The notes under the pieces: model-generated
Told to the model about the DNA's origin: nothing
Database searches by the model: none
What the model saw: the letters and a program-made list of their open reading frames with translations, nothing else
Shown: one piece after another, positions 36,188 through 44,302 of the stretch
Layout of the letters: each line of letters opens with the position of its first letter
Position numbering within the stretch: the first letter of the stretch is position 1
Position numbers and translations under genes: made by a program
NCBI RefSeq assembly: GCF_001429505.1
Contig: NZ_LMJW01000004.1
Location: forward strand, 262,835-326,834
DNA: 64,000 nucleotides
Direction of reading: 5' to 3'
Origin: Allobosea sp. Root483D1
GTDB taxonomy: Bacteria; Pseudomonadota; Alphaproteobacteria; Rhizobiales; Beijerinckiaceae

Positions 36188-37747
36188 ATGGATTGGGGCA
36201 TTGACCCGGCACGGGTCGCGGAGATCAGCACGATCGCGTCTTCGCGCCGGTTCTCTGCGCGGGACACAGAGAAGTTCGTTCTCGCGATCACGGGTGGCGG
36301 CTCGGAGAATGCCGACCTGCCACTCTGGGACATGCTGCAGGTGCTGTTCTCGCTCGGCGCGCTGACCGCGGGCCCGCGCATGCCGGCCCGGGACGCCGCC
36401 ATCGGCTGCATGCTCGACGAGAGCGGCATCCTGCTGCGGCCACTGCGCCAGGAGGGGCCGGTCCGCACCACATTCGCCGGGGCCACCATCGAGGCGTCGG
36501 CGACCGAGATCGTCCTGTCCTATGGCGGCAAGGAGGAGGCGAAGAGCCGCTCCTTCTCCTGGAGCCGGATCAGACGTGCGCTCGGCCTCGCCGACTTCCT
36601 CTTCGCGGCCGAGGCCGATGAGCGCTCCGAGGGCGGCCTTGCGGCCTTGCGCACTGCGCTCGATGCCGTCTTCGCCCTGTCGGCCTTCGACGAGGACGGG
36701 CTGAAGCGGGCGGTCCAGGAGCCGGCGCGCTTCATGCGAGCCTGGCGCCGGCGCCATCTGCCGCTGCTGGCCTTCGCCGACCTGATCCGCCAGCGCGAGG
36801 CTTTCCTCAACGCGTCCGGCCGACGCGAGCGCCAGCGCGAGTTCGATCCGGACGATCTCGTCTCGCTCTGGAGCTTCGCCCTGCTGCATGGCGAGACCTG
36901 GAGCTTCGCCCGCTTTGCCGAGCGCTTCAGCGCGCTCATGCGCGAGGAGCGCTCCAGCGTCGGCCGCCGCGATTTCATCGCCCCGGCCTCGATGGACACG
37001 CTGATGGCGCGTCAGCCCTCGGAGAATCCGGAGGAGGCGCTGATCGCCTGGCTCGATTATCAAACGATCCTCGGCGAGCTCGAGCCGGAGGATCCCGAGG
37101 AAGAGGACGACGAGCCGGAAGAGGAGGACGAGGACGGCATCGTGCGCGAGCGCGTCTACGCCGCGCTGATGCGCCTGCCTGCCGAGCCGAAATTCCTCAA
37201 CAAGGAGGAGCGTGAAGCGATCGGCCGGGCACTCGCCATCCTGCCGCTCGCCCATGAGCAGCCGCTGACGCTGGTGCGCTCGCGCGCCGTCGCGCCTTGG
37301 GAGAACCGGCTGGTCGAGGCGAGCCGCCGCATCGCCGGCTCCAATCGCGGCCAGGTCGACCAGAGCCCGGAGGCGTTCGACTATGCCGGTATCGGCGCGG
37401 CGCTTGCCGCGCTGGGCAAGCGGCTCGACGAATTGCTGCTGATCGGCAACGCGCTCGAGGCGATCGAGGGCCCGCAGAGCGAGGCTGCAACGGCCGAGGG
37501 GCAGAAGCTGTTGCGGCGTTGGCGCCATGACCGCGCCAGTTTCCGCATCGACGATGCGAAACTGATGCTGATCTTCGCAAGGCATGGGGGAGCACTGAGA
37601 ACGGTCGCAGCAGCCCTGCACCGGATCAACAGGCAACAGAAGCGCTTTGGCGAAACGACGGACCTGGTAGCCCAGGCCGCCAGCGACGAGGCGCGGTTCA
37701 CCGACGTCTTTTCGCAGCGTTATCAAGGGCGATCGAAACGGCCATGA
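36188..37747 (+). CDS. Large soluble protein of unknown function with an acidic linker
   Basis: I do not recognise this 519-residue protein. It has no signal peptide or membrane segment and is mostly helical in appearance, with many Leu/Arg/Glu. An unbroken acidic stretch lies at about residues 297-317 (ELEPEDPEEEDDEP and on), dividing it into two parts. The C-terminal part (about 318-519) has helices such as NKEEREAIGRALAILPLAHE, vaguely like TerB-type helical domains. It overlaps the next gene by four bases (ATGA), so both are made together. A cytosolic adaptor or scaffold role is only a guess. Confidence 0.6.
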   Translation: MDWGIDPARVAEISTIASSRRFSARDTEKFVLAITGGGSENADLPLWDMLQVLFSLGALTAGPRMPARDAAIGCMLDESGILLRPLRQEGPVRTTFAGATIEASATEIVLSYGGKEEAKSRSFSWSRIRRALGLADFLFAAEADERSEGGLAALRTALDAVFALSAFDEDGLKRAVQEPARFMRAWRRRHLPLLAFADLIRQREAFLNASGRRERQREFDPDDLVSLWSFALLHGETWSFARFAERFSALMREERSSVGRRDFIAPASMDTLMARQPSENPEEALIAWLDYQTILGELEPEDPEEEDDEPEEEDEDGIVRERVYAALMRLPAEPKFLNKEEREAIGRALAILPLAHEQPLTLVRSRAVAPWENRLVEASRRIAGSNRGQVDQSPEAFDYAGIGAALAALGKRLDELLLIGNALEAIEGPQSEAATAEGQKLLRRWRHDRASFRIDDAKLMLIFARHGGALRTVAAALHRINRQQKRFGETTDLVAQAASDEARFTDVFSQRYQGRSKRP

Positions 37748-38301
37748 CAGAGTTCCTCAACCAGGGTCCGCTCGAAGACGACCCCCGCGTCGGCCGCGCC
37801 ACGGCCCGCCTGGTGCTGGCGGCGCTCGCGAGCGCCGAGCCGGAAGAGGCGGCTGCCGCGAGCATCAGCCGCGCCGACCTTTGGGCGCATGCCCGCCGCG
37901 TCCGTGGCGAGCCCGTCAATTTCGCCGCGGAGCGCGCCATACGCACCGATCCGGAAGCGGCGCGGCTCTATCGCCGCCTGCTCTCCTTCCAGGCCGTGGC
38001 GCGTAGCGAGCTTGCTGCTGCCGCCTATGACAGCAGCGCCACGCACCGCCGCATCGGCTCGTTCGAGCTCGACGTGATCGAGGAGGACGATGCGCCGCCG
38101 GCTCTGGTCATCCAGTGCTTGTCGGAGACAGATCCCGCCCCGACCATGATCGAGGTCGTCTCGATCGAGGGCGTGGTCCGCCTGCCGCTGCCGGCGCCGG
38201 TCGACAAGCACATCGTCATCGACCTGCCGCGGCAGGATGCCGAGCGCGACCTCTTGCGATTGATGCTCGCCAACCCGCTCGCGGGCGTTTATCTGCTGTA
38301 A
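37744..38301 (+). CDS. Small protein of unknown function coupled to the preceding gene
   Basis: The 185-residue protein has no signal peptide, membrane segment or recognisable motif. The first half is Ala/Glu/Arg-rich and probably helical, including ARLVLAALASAEPEEAAAAS. The second half looks beta-rich: HRRIGSFELDVIEEDDAPPA and IEVVSIEGVVRLPLPAPVDK. Its start overlaps the 519-residue gene by four bases. A hairpin terminator follows 12 bp after its stop. It is probably a partner of the 519-residue protein. Confidence 0.6.
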   Translation: MTEFLNQGPLEDDPRVGRATARLVLAALASAEPEEAAAASISRADLWAHARRVRGEPVNFAAERAIRTDPEAARLYRRLLSFQAVARSELAAAAYDSSATHRRIGSFELDVIEEDDAPPALVIQCLSETDPAPTMIEVVSIEGVVRLPLPAPVDKHIVIDLPRQDAERDLLRLMLANPLAGVYLL

Positions 38302-38312
38302 GTAACGTCAGG

Positions 38313-38337
38313 AGCGCTGCCTCAAGCGGCGCTTTTG
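38313..38337 (+). terminator. Short hairpin terminator candidate
   Basis: AGCGCTGC pairs with GCGGCGCT (one G-T pair) around CTCAA, followed by TTTTG. It lies between the 185-residue and the 504-residue genes, where it could reduce read-through. Confidence 0.5.
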
Positions 38338-38370
38338 CCTGGCTGAGGGAACGGCAGGGCCTGCGAGAAG

Positions 38371-39885
38371 ATGATGGCGGGAGATCAGAACGTCAGGCGC
38401 TCCGGTGTCTTCGTCGTCGTGCCGACGACCGACCAGCCGATCATCCTGAAGAAGCTCGCCTGGTCGGCACGCGTCCCGGTCTCGCGTGTCGTGCTGGCGA
38501 CCGAGAGCTCCGAGGTCTGCGAGCCCTGGAGCACGCAGTACAGCAATCTCCTGCGTCCGGGCGAGCCCTTGCGCCAGATCCTCGGCCTGCCCGATGGCGG
38601 CAGTTATCGCCTCGCCGCCTCCGGCGCGATCGACCAGGGCAAGAGCTGGATGGTGCCGACGCTCGCTGCCCATTGCGCGCTCGCCCATGGCGAGGCGGTG
38701 ACGCACAAGGCGTCCGAGGCCAAGCTCGTGATCTGGGGCACCGGCGCGATCGACCTTTCCGTCGCCGATACGGCGAGCGAAGCGCGCGTCACCCAGCAGG
38801 AATACCACCTCACCACCAAGATCGACCGCTGCCGCCATCTCTTCGCCGATGCCGAGCACGGCGCAACCCCGGTGCTGGCGCTGGTGCCACGCGGCGACGA
38901 GGCGGAGCGCACTGTGGCGATCCTTGGCAAGATTCTCGGTGGTCAGCCGCATCATATCGTGGTGGTCTCTTCCCTCGCGGACATCGCTGCGCCGATCGAT
39001 CTCTTCCTGCGCAGCGGCTCCTTCGAACCGCAGGCCGCGGCGTCCGCGCCGGAACGGCCGGTCGCACCGGGATCGTCTTCGATGGCCCTGAAACCGTTCG
39101 AGCCCAAGACCGCCGAGCAGCCTGCCCAGCCGCAGCCCGCGCAAATGGCTGCAGCGCAGCCGGAGCAGACCCTGGTCCAGCCGCGTCCGGCTGGGGACGA
39201 ACCCTCGATCGCCGATGTGCTGAAGAGCCCACAGGCGCCGCGGCCGCGCCGCTCGGTGCTCGGCGACAAGTCGGCCTCGACCTCCTCGTCCTCGCGCCTG
39301 CCCGTGATTGCTGCTGCGGCTCTGGTGCTCGTCGCCGGCGCTGCCGGCGCGGGCTGGTACCTGACGCGCGGGACCGCGACCGAGGACCCCTATCAGGCCC
39401 CGCCGACGCTGACCCAGCCCGGGACCGGCGGGACGACGCAGCCGAGCACCGGTCAGCAGGCCGGCAATCAGCAAAGCACGACGGCGCCTTCCCTGGGGCA
39501 GCAGAATGCCGGCGCCCAAAGCGGCTCTGCCGCGATGACAGGCTCCGCTCTGGCGAGGCTGGTGACCTTGTCCGCACCAGCCGGCAGCACCTGCGAGGCC
39601 CAGATCTACGAGCTGCGCCCGCGTTACAGCGAGGCTTCGGTCGATATCGGCGAGATGACGAGCGTCGCGATCGACGGCCAGGACATCTGCGGGCTGGCGC
39701 TCGCCCCGGTTGCGCCGGCCAAGGCGAAGTTCCAGAGCGGAACCGGCCCGGCCGTGGTGGCCTCGAAGTCGACGGCGACCCGCCTGGTCTTCAATCCGAA
39801 CGCGATCCGTGGCGGCATCGCAGCCTTCCCGGTGGTCCAGTTCGAGGAGCCCAAGGCGCTCTCGGTCGAGATCAAGCGGCGCTGA
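38371..39885 (+). CDS. Single-pass membrane protein with cytoplasmic and periplasmic domains
   Basis: The 504-residue protein has no similarity I can name. Residues 1-220 form a cytosolic-looking alpha/beta domain (VFVVVPTTDQPIILKKLAWS). Residues 221-305 are a Pro/Gln/Ala/Ser-rich disordered linker. One membrane helix lies at about 310-331 (LPVIAAAALVLVAGAAGAGW). A second Thr/Gln/Gly-rich linker follows, then a small periplasmic domain (about 385-504) with two cysteines (STCEAQ and GQDICG). This layout suits a connector between cytosolic proteins and the envelope, as in secretion or cell-wall machines. Confidence 0.65.
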   Translation: MMAGDQNVRRSGVFVVVPTTDQPIILKKLAWSARVPVSRVVLATESSEVCEPWSTQYSNLLRPGEPLRQILGLPDGGSYRLAASGAIDQGKSWMVPTLAAHCALAHGEAVTHKASEAKLVIWGTGAIDLSVADTASEARVTQQEYHLTTKIDRCRHLFADAEHGATPVLALVPRGDEAERTVAILGKILGGQPHHIVVVSSLADIAAPIDLFLRSGSFEPQAAASAPERPVAPGSSSMALKPFEPKTAEQPAQPQPAQMAAAQPEQTLVQPRPAGDEPSIADVLKSPQAPRPRRSVLGDKSASTSSSSRLPVIAAAALVLVAGAAGAGWYLTRGTATEDPYQAPPTLTQPGTGGTTQPSTGQQAGNQQSTTAPSLGQQNAGAQSGSAAMTGSALARLVTLSAPAGSTCEAQIYELRPRYSEASVDIGEMTSVAIDGQDICGLALAPVAPAKAKFQSGTGPAVVASKSTATRLVFNPNAIRGGIAAFPVVQFEEPKALSVEIKRR

Positions 39886-39935
39886 GCCGCGAAGTCTGAA
39901 GCCGCCGAGGGCAAGCGCCGCACGTCGCGTTCGGG

Positions 39936-41102
39936 TCAGCCGCGCGGACCGGCCGTGTCGAGCACCAGCGCCAGCAATTCGCGCTGCCTGTGGCTGCCGG
40001 TCTTGGCGAAGGCCGATTTGAGATGCACACGGGCAGTCTCGTAGGCGATGCCCATGCGCATGGCGATCTCGGCGACCGTGCCGCCCTCGCGCAGGGCAAG
40101 CGCGATGCGCGCCTCCTGCAGGCTCAGGTCGAAGCGCTGCCTGAGCGCGTCCAGCTCGATGCTGGAGTCGACCAGCTCCCGCCGGATGATGACGAGTGCG
40201 ATCGTGCCGGGGATGAACAGGCTGGCCGGCCCGCCGAACGCATAATCCCGCAGGTTCTGCGCGACCGGCAATACGGAGAAGGAAAGCCGTTCCGGTCCCT
40301 GCCGGAACGAGATGTCGTGACGGCCGATCGAACCCAGCCGGCGCGAGCAGACGGCTGCCACTGCAAGGGCGAGCTTCGCCTGCGCCTCGGCATCGCCGAG
40401 CACCAGCCTGTCGCCGGCGGTGACGCGCAGGGACCGGCCGCTTTCGCTGAGATCCTGGGCCGCGGCATTGAGGTCGAGGACGCGGCAATCAGTGTCCAGC
40501 ACCAGCGCGGGATCGATGAGATTGCGCATCAGCGAGTCCCCGAGCATCGAATGATTATTGCGCATCACAGCGCGATTGCAGTCGAGCGCACGCCGCATCT
40601 TCGGAGCCAGCGCCTGGAAGATCGGCACGAGCGCTTCGTGGCTCTGCTCCGCGCGCCGCCGGTCATAGTGCACGCAGAGCGTAGCCATCCGCGACCGGTC
40701 CTGGACGATCTTGATGCCGCTGGCCGCGTCGGCCCCGCCCATCGGCTTGATCCAGTCGTTGTAGAATTCGGTTTGCTCGAGGATGCGGCGCGGCAATACC
40801 GCGTCCGCTAGCGTGCTGCGCAGGATCGGCAGATCGGTCCAGGCCGGGGTCCAGGGATTGAGCGCGGCGTAGTGGTCGAAGTAGATCTCGAAATCGACGT
40901 CCTCCCAGCCGGCGCCGGCCAGCGGCATGGCATAGGGCGCCGCGGCATCATATCCCTGCATGAGGACGCGCGCGTCCGGGAGGATGTCCTGGAAGCTGCG
41001 GCAGACCTCCTGCCAGTGCTCGGGCGCGATCGCGGCGGCGTCGACCAGCTCACCGAGATGCGCGATCGCCCGCTCGCTGCTGTCGGAAACGCGTGCTCCC
41101 AT
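39936..41102 (-). CDS. LuxR-family (GerE helix-turn-helix) transcriptional regulator
   Basis: The 388-residue protein ends in a LuxR/GerE DNA-binding domain: LSLQEARIALALREGGTVAE then IAMRMGIAYETARVHLKSAF and AKTGSHRQRELLALVL (about 329-384). The long N-terminal part (1-320) looks like a PAS/GAF-type sensor with NLIDPALVLDTDCRVLDLNA near 193. No receiver domain is present. It stands between the two halves of the envelope locus, convergent with the 504-residue gene and upstream of nothing on its own strand, so it may control that locus. Confidence 0.87.
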   Translation of the reverse strand: MGARVSDSSERAIAHLGELVDAAAIAPEHWQEVCRSFQDILPDARVLMQGYDAAAPYAMPLAGAGWEDVDFEIYFDHYAALNPWTPAWTDLPILRSTLADAVLPRRILEQTEFYNDWIKPMGGADAASGIKIVQDRSRMATLCVHYDRRRAEQSHEALVPIFQALAPKMRRALDCNRAVMRNNHSMLGDSLMRNLIDPALVLDTDCRVLDLNAAAQDLSESGRSLRVTAGDRLVLGDAEAQAKLALAVAAVCSRRLGSIGRHDISFRQGPERLSFSVLPVAQNLRDYAFGGPASLFIPGTIALVIIRRELVDSSIELDALRQRFDLSLQEARIALALREGGTVAEIAMRMGIAYETARVHLKSAFAKTGSHRQRELLALVLDTAGPRG

Positions 41103-41266
41103 CTCCGCCTGCCTCCCACCCGGCGTCTACGATTGCAGATGCCGGGCCGCGGTCAATCGGTCCCGCGGGCTGGCGGGAGCCCAATCTCCGAAGCTTGGGG
41201 AGTTTAAAGCAATCTTGCGCGGGGCAACTCCCCCGTTCGGGTTAGCTGCCGGCCTTTGGCAGACGC

Positions 41267-44200
41267 TTACAGCCCCGCACGCGTCAGTCCGCGCCACAGG
41301 CCCCAGGGCGGCGGGTCGCTGGTCGGCGAGAGCTGGCGGATCGCTGCGAGCCGGCCGGCGATCAACGCGATCGCGATCGAGGGCAGTGCCATCAGCATGT
41401 GATGTGAGGTCGCCGCGGCGATGAAGGTCATCGGCTGGCCCATCACCGGTAACAGGCCGAGCGCATTGCCCCAGGAAATGCTCCAGTGCAGCGCGAAGAT
41501 CGTGGCGATGCCGACGAGGATGATCGCCATGCCCTTGTTGGCGCCTTCCTGGGCCGAGCCCATGGCGCGCTCGCGCATCAGGCTGACAGCCAACGAAAGC
41601 AGGCCGAAGACGGTGATCACCTGCGCCGCCAGCAAGGCGAGCCCCGCCGGCAGGCCGAAGCGCACCATCAGGAAGGTGGCGATGAAGTCGTTCTGCACCA
41701 CCGGCAATCGCACGAGATCGCTGACAGTGAAGCGGCTGACGGTCTCGTCCTGCTCCTCGCCCTTGCGCTCGGCGATCGGGGTGACGCGGGCGCCCGGCAG
41801 CATGGCGCAGAGCGAGACCGGCGAGGGTGGGAGTTCATCGAGCGCGCGGCGGACCTCGAGCGGCGTCTTGTCGAGGCCGAGATCGAGCCTTGCCAGCGTG
41901 CACGGCATCTCGGCGAGCGCGACCTTGGATTGCAGCAGCTGGAAGCCGAGATCGCGGTGGATCACGTCCGGGCTGCGATCCTGAGCCGCCGTTTGCGTGC
42001 GCTTGGTGGCGTGGTCGAGATCGTACCAGGTCAGCAGCCGCTCGGCCGGGACGCGGAAGAGCCCGCCGCGCGCCTTCTCGAGCGTGTCGATGGCGGCGAG
42101 CCGCTCCTTGGGCAGGCTCCACTGGCCCGAGATCGCGTAGGTGACGAGGCCGGGGAAGGCGTAGATCAGCGCCGCGTTGATGCCGAGCAGGATCACCAGG
42201 ACCAGCGCCAGCACGCCGCCGCGCGGCCAGCCGAGACGACGGACCTTGCGCTGCGGCGCGTCGGAGCGGCGCAGGAAGATGCGCATGATCTCGACCAGAC
42301 GCTTCAGCGTGCTCGGCAACAGGAAGGCGAAAGCGAGCACGACCGTGGTGATGATGATGATCAGCGCTGGCGAATAGTCGCTCTTCAGGAACGGCACCGC
42401 GGTCAGGAACAGGATGAAGACCAGCACGGTCGCGAGGCTGACGGTCAGCCAGGAGACGTAGTGGCGCTGGTTGTAGAAGTAGTCGATCCGCGAGAAGCCG
42501 AGGAAGATGTGCGCCAGCACCAGGACGAGCGCGATCTTGCCGAGTTCGACCGGCTGGAAGCCGGCGACGCCGGTCTCGGTGCCGAGCACGCCCCAGGCGA
42601 CGAAGGCGGCGAGGATCAGGATCGCCGGCACGGCGCGCAGTAGCTGGTCCTTGAAGCCGACGCCCATGAAGAAGGAGCGTGGCAAGGCAGCGATCGAGCG
42701 CTGCGGCTGGAAGGCGATCACCACCGCCGCGACCGGGATCAGGTCGAAGAACAGCAGCTTGTTCTTCTCGGCATGGATGGTGAAGTCGGTCTTCTCCGCG
42801 TCGATGCCGAGCGCGAGCAGGGTCAGGCTGCCGAGGCAGCAGAGCATGACGAAGCCGAGCCAGGTCAGGCGTAGCGGCGTGGTGAAGCGTGGCCCGACCA
42901 TGATCGCGATGCAGGCGATCGCATAGGCGATGATGGTGGCGTGCAGCGCCGCCTCGTAGGAGATCGAAGCGCCGCCGAGCCGCGACAGCTCCGGGGCCAG
43001 CACCAGCATGGTCGTCGCGCCGATGAAGGCGGTCGAGCCGAGCGCGCCGACCAGCCGCACCAGGATGGCGCTGCGCCGGAACAACGTCGCGTGGTGCATG
43101 GCCGAGAGCACGCCGAACACGGCGACGCCGAGGGTCAGCAGCAGGCGCACGATGCGCTCGACGCCGTTGAGCGAGGAGAGCGGGTTGCCGAGCTCCGCGC
43201 CCGACATGGGTTGGCGCGCGGGCGTTACCACCGGTCGCACGCTCTCGGTCGTCGCCGCGCTGCGCAGGATCTCGGCATCGTCGGGTGCGAAGCGGTGGGT
43301 CTTGCTCAGCGGCGTCAGCCGCAGCGGCAGGCGCCCGTTCGATTCCTGGCCGATCTCGACGGCATAGCGCGTGCGGCCGATGATCATGTGGCTGAGCCGG
43401 GCCGGCCCGTCCGGGTCGAGTTCCCAGGCGATGTCGGTGAAGTCGGTGACGCGCTGGTTGCCGCGCGCGAACAGCACGGGCGGGCGCGGCGCATCGACGG
43501 CGTCGCCCGGCGCCAGGAAGTAGCTGCCGCCGCGCGCGACGATGGTCAGCGCCTTGAAGGGCAGGGCGCTGGCCCCGACATGCGTCTCCTCACGGACCGA
43601 GCAGGTCAGCCGGCCGCCGAGCGAGACGATGCGGTCCTCGCCGCGCTCATCGGTCGCGATCAGGCCGGTGACGATCTCGCGGATGCGGTCCGCGCCGCTG
43701 CGTGGCTGGCAGACAGGGAGCGCGTTGCCGTCGAGCCGGAGCGTCGAGAGCGGGCCGGTCGAGTCGACGGTGAGCTTGCGGGCGCCCTGCTTGCCGGCCT
43801 CGGTCAAGGTCAGCGCCAGCCGCCCTGGCCGCGCCTCGTCGACCGCGATCGCCAGTGCCCCGGCGGCGATGCGGTCGCCCGGCTGGAAACGCCAGCGCGC
43901 CGAGAAGCTGCCGGCGCCGTTGAGATAATCGAGCCAGAGCCGGCGCGTCGCGGCGACGTTGCGGATGGTGACGCGGCCGTCCTGCTGGCGGGTCAGGGAG
44001 ACATGGCGCGCCTCGGCGGCGTCGAAGCGCTGCGGCTGCAGCAGTTCGCGCCGGCCGATCGTCACGGTCTCGCCGCGGGCAAGCGCGAGATCGAGCCGCT
44101 CCAGGCTGACCACCGGCCGGGCGCTCTCGATCAGGTTGGTGGTGTTGTGCCACCAGAAGCCGAGCACAGTCAGGCAGAGCGCGAGCAGGACGAGGCCGGT

Positions 44201-44302
44201 CACGACCCCTCCTGCGCCGCCGATGCGGATGCGCGGCAGGCGGAAGGGCCGCAAGGTCAGCCAGCGGCCCATCAATTGGCGCAGCGCGGTGGTCTCGCTC
44301 AC
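41267..44302 (-). CDS. Divergent SEDS (FtsW/RodA-type) glycosyltransferase with extra extracytoplasmic domains
   Basis: SEDS proteins polymerise peptidoglycan glycan strands from lipid II. The 1011-residue protein is far longer than FtsW/RodA (about 370-420). After one membrane helix (about 33-52) comes a region of about 330 residues, probably periplasmic, with FHA-like features (GETVTIGRREL, RHVSLTRQQDGRVTIRN). Then about ten membrane helices follow with degenerate SEDS motifs: GFQPVELGKIAL (581-592), VVQNDF (868-873, Asp872 in the place of the catalytic Asp) and GLLPVMGQPMTFIA (949-962). The loop before Asp872 is enlarged to about 140 residues. Its GTG start overlaps the PBP stop by four bases. 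Confidence 0.82.
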   Translation of the reverse strand: MSETTALRQLMGRWLTLRPFRLPRIRIGGAGGVVTGLVLLALCLTVLGFWWHNTTNLIESARPVVSLERLDLALARGETVTIGRRELLQPQRFDAAEARHVSLTRQQDGRVTIRNVAATRRLWLDYLNGAGSFSARWRFQPGDRIAAGALAIAVDEARPGRLALTLTEAGKQGARKLTVDSTGPLSTLRLDGNALPVCQPRSGADRIREIVTGLIATDERGEDRIVSLGGRLTCSVREETHVGASALPFKALTIVARGGSYFLAPGDAVDAPRPPVLFARGNQRVTDFTDIAWELDPDGPARLSHMIIGRTRYAVEIGQESNGRLPLRLTPLSKTHRFAPDDAEILRSAATTESVRPVVTPARQPMSGAELGNPLSSLNGVERIVRLLLTLGVAVFGVLSAMHHATLFRRSAILVRLVGALGSTAFIGATTMLVLAPELSRLGGASISYEAALHATIIAYAIACIAIMVGPRFTTPLRLTWLGFVMLCCLGSLTLLALGIDAEKTDFTIHAEKNKLLFFDLIPVAAVVIAFQPQRSIAALPRSFFMGVGFKDQLLRAVPAILILAAFVAWGVLGTETGVAGFQPVELGKIALVLVLAHIFLGFSRIDYFYNQRHYVSWLTVSLATVLVFILFLTAVPFLKSDYSPALIIIITTVVLAFAFLLPSTLKRLVEIMRIFLRRSDAPQRKVRRLGWPRGGVLALVLVILLGINAALIYAFPGLVTYAISGQWSLPKERLAAIDTLEKARGGLFRVPAERLLTWYDLDHATKRTQTAAQDRSPDVIHRDLGFQLLQSKVALAEMPCTLARLDLGLDKTPLEVRRALDELPPSPVSLCAMLPGARVTPIAERKGEEQDETVSRFTVSDLVRLPVVQNDFIATFLMVRFGLPAGLALLAAQVITVFGLLSLAVSLMRERAMGSAQEGANKGMAIILVGIATIFALHWSISWGNALGLLPVMGQPMTFIAAATSHHMLMALPSIAIALIAGRLAAIRQLSPTSDPPPWGLWRGLTRAGL

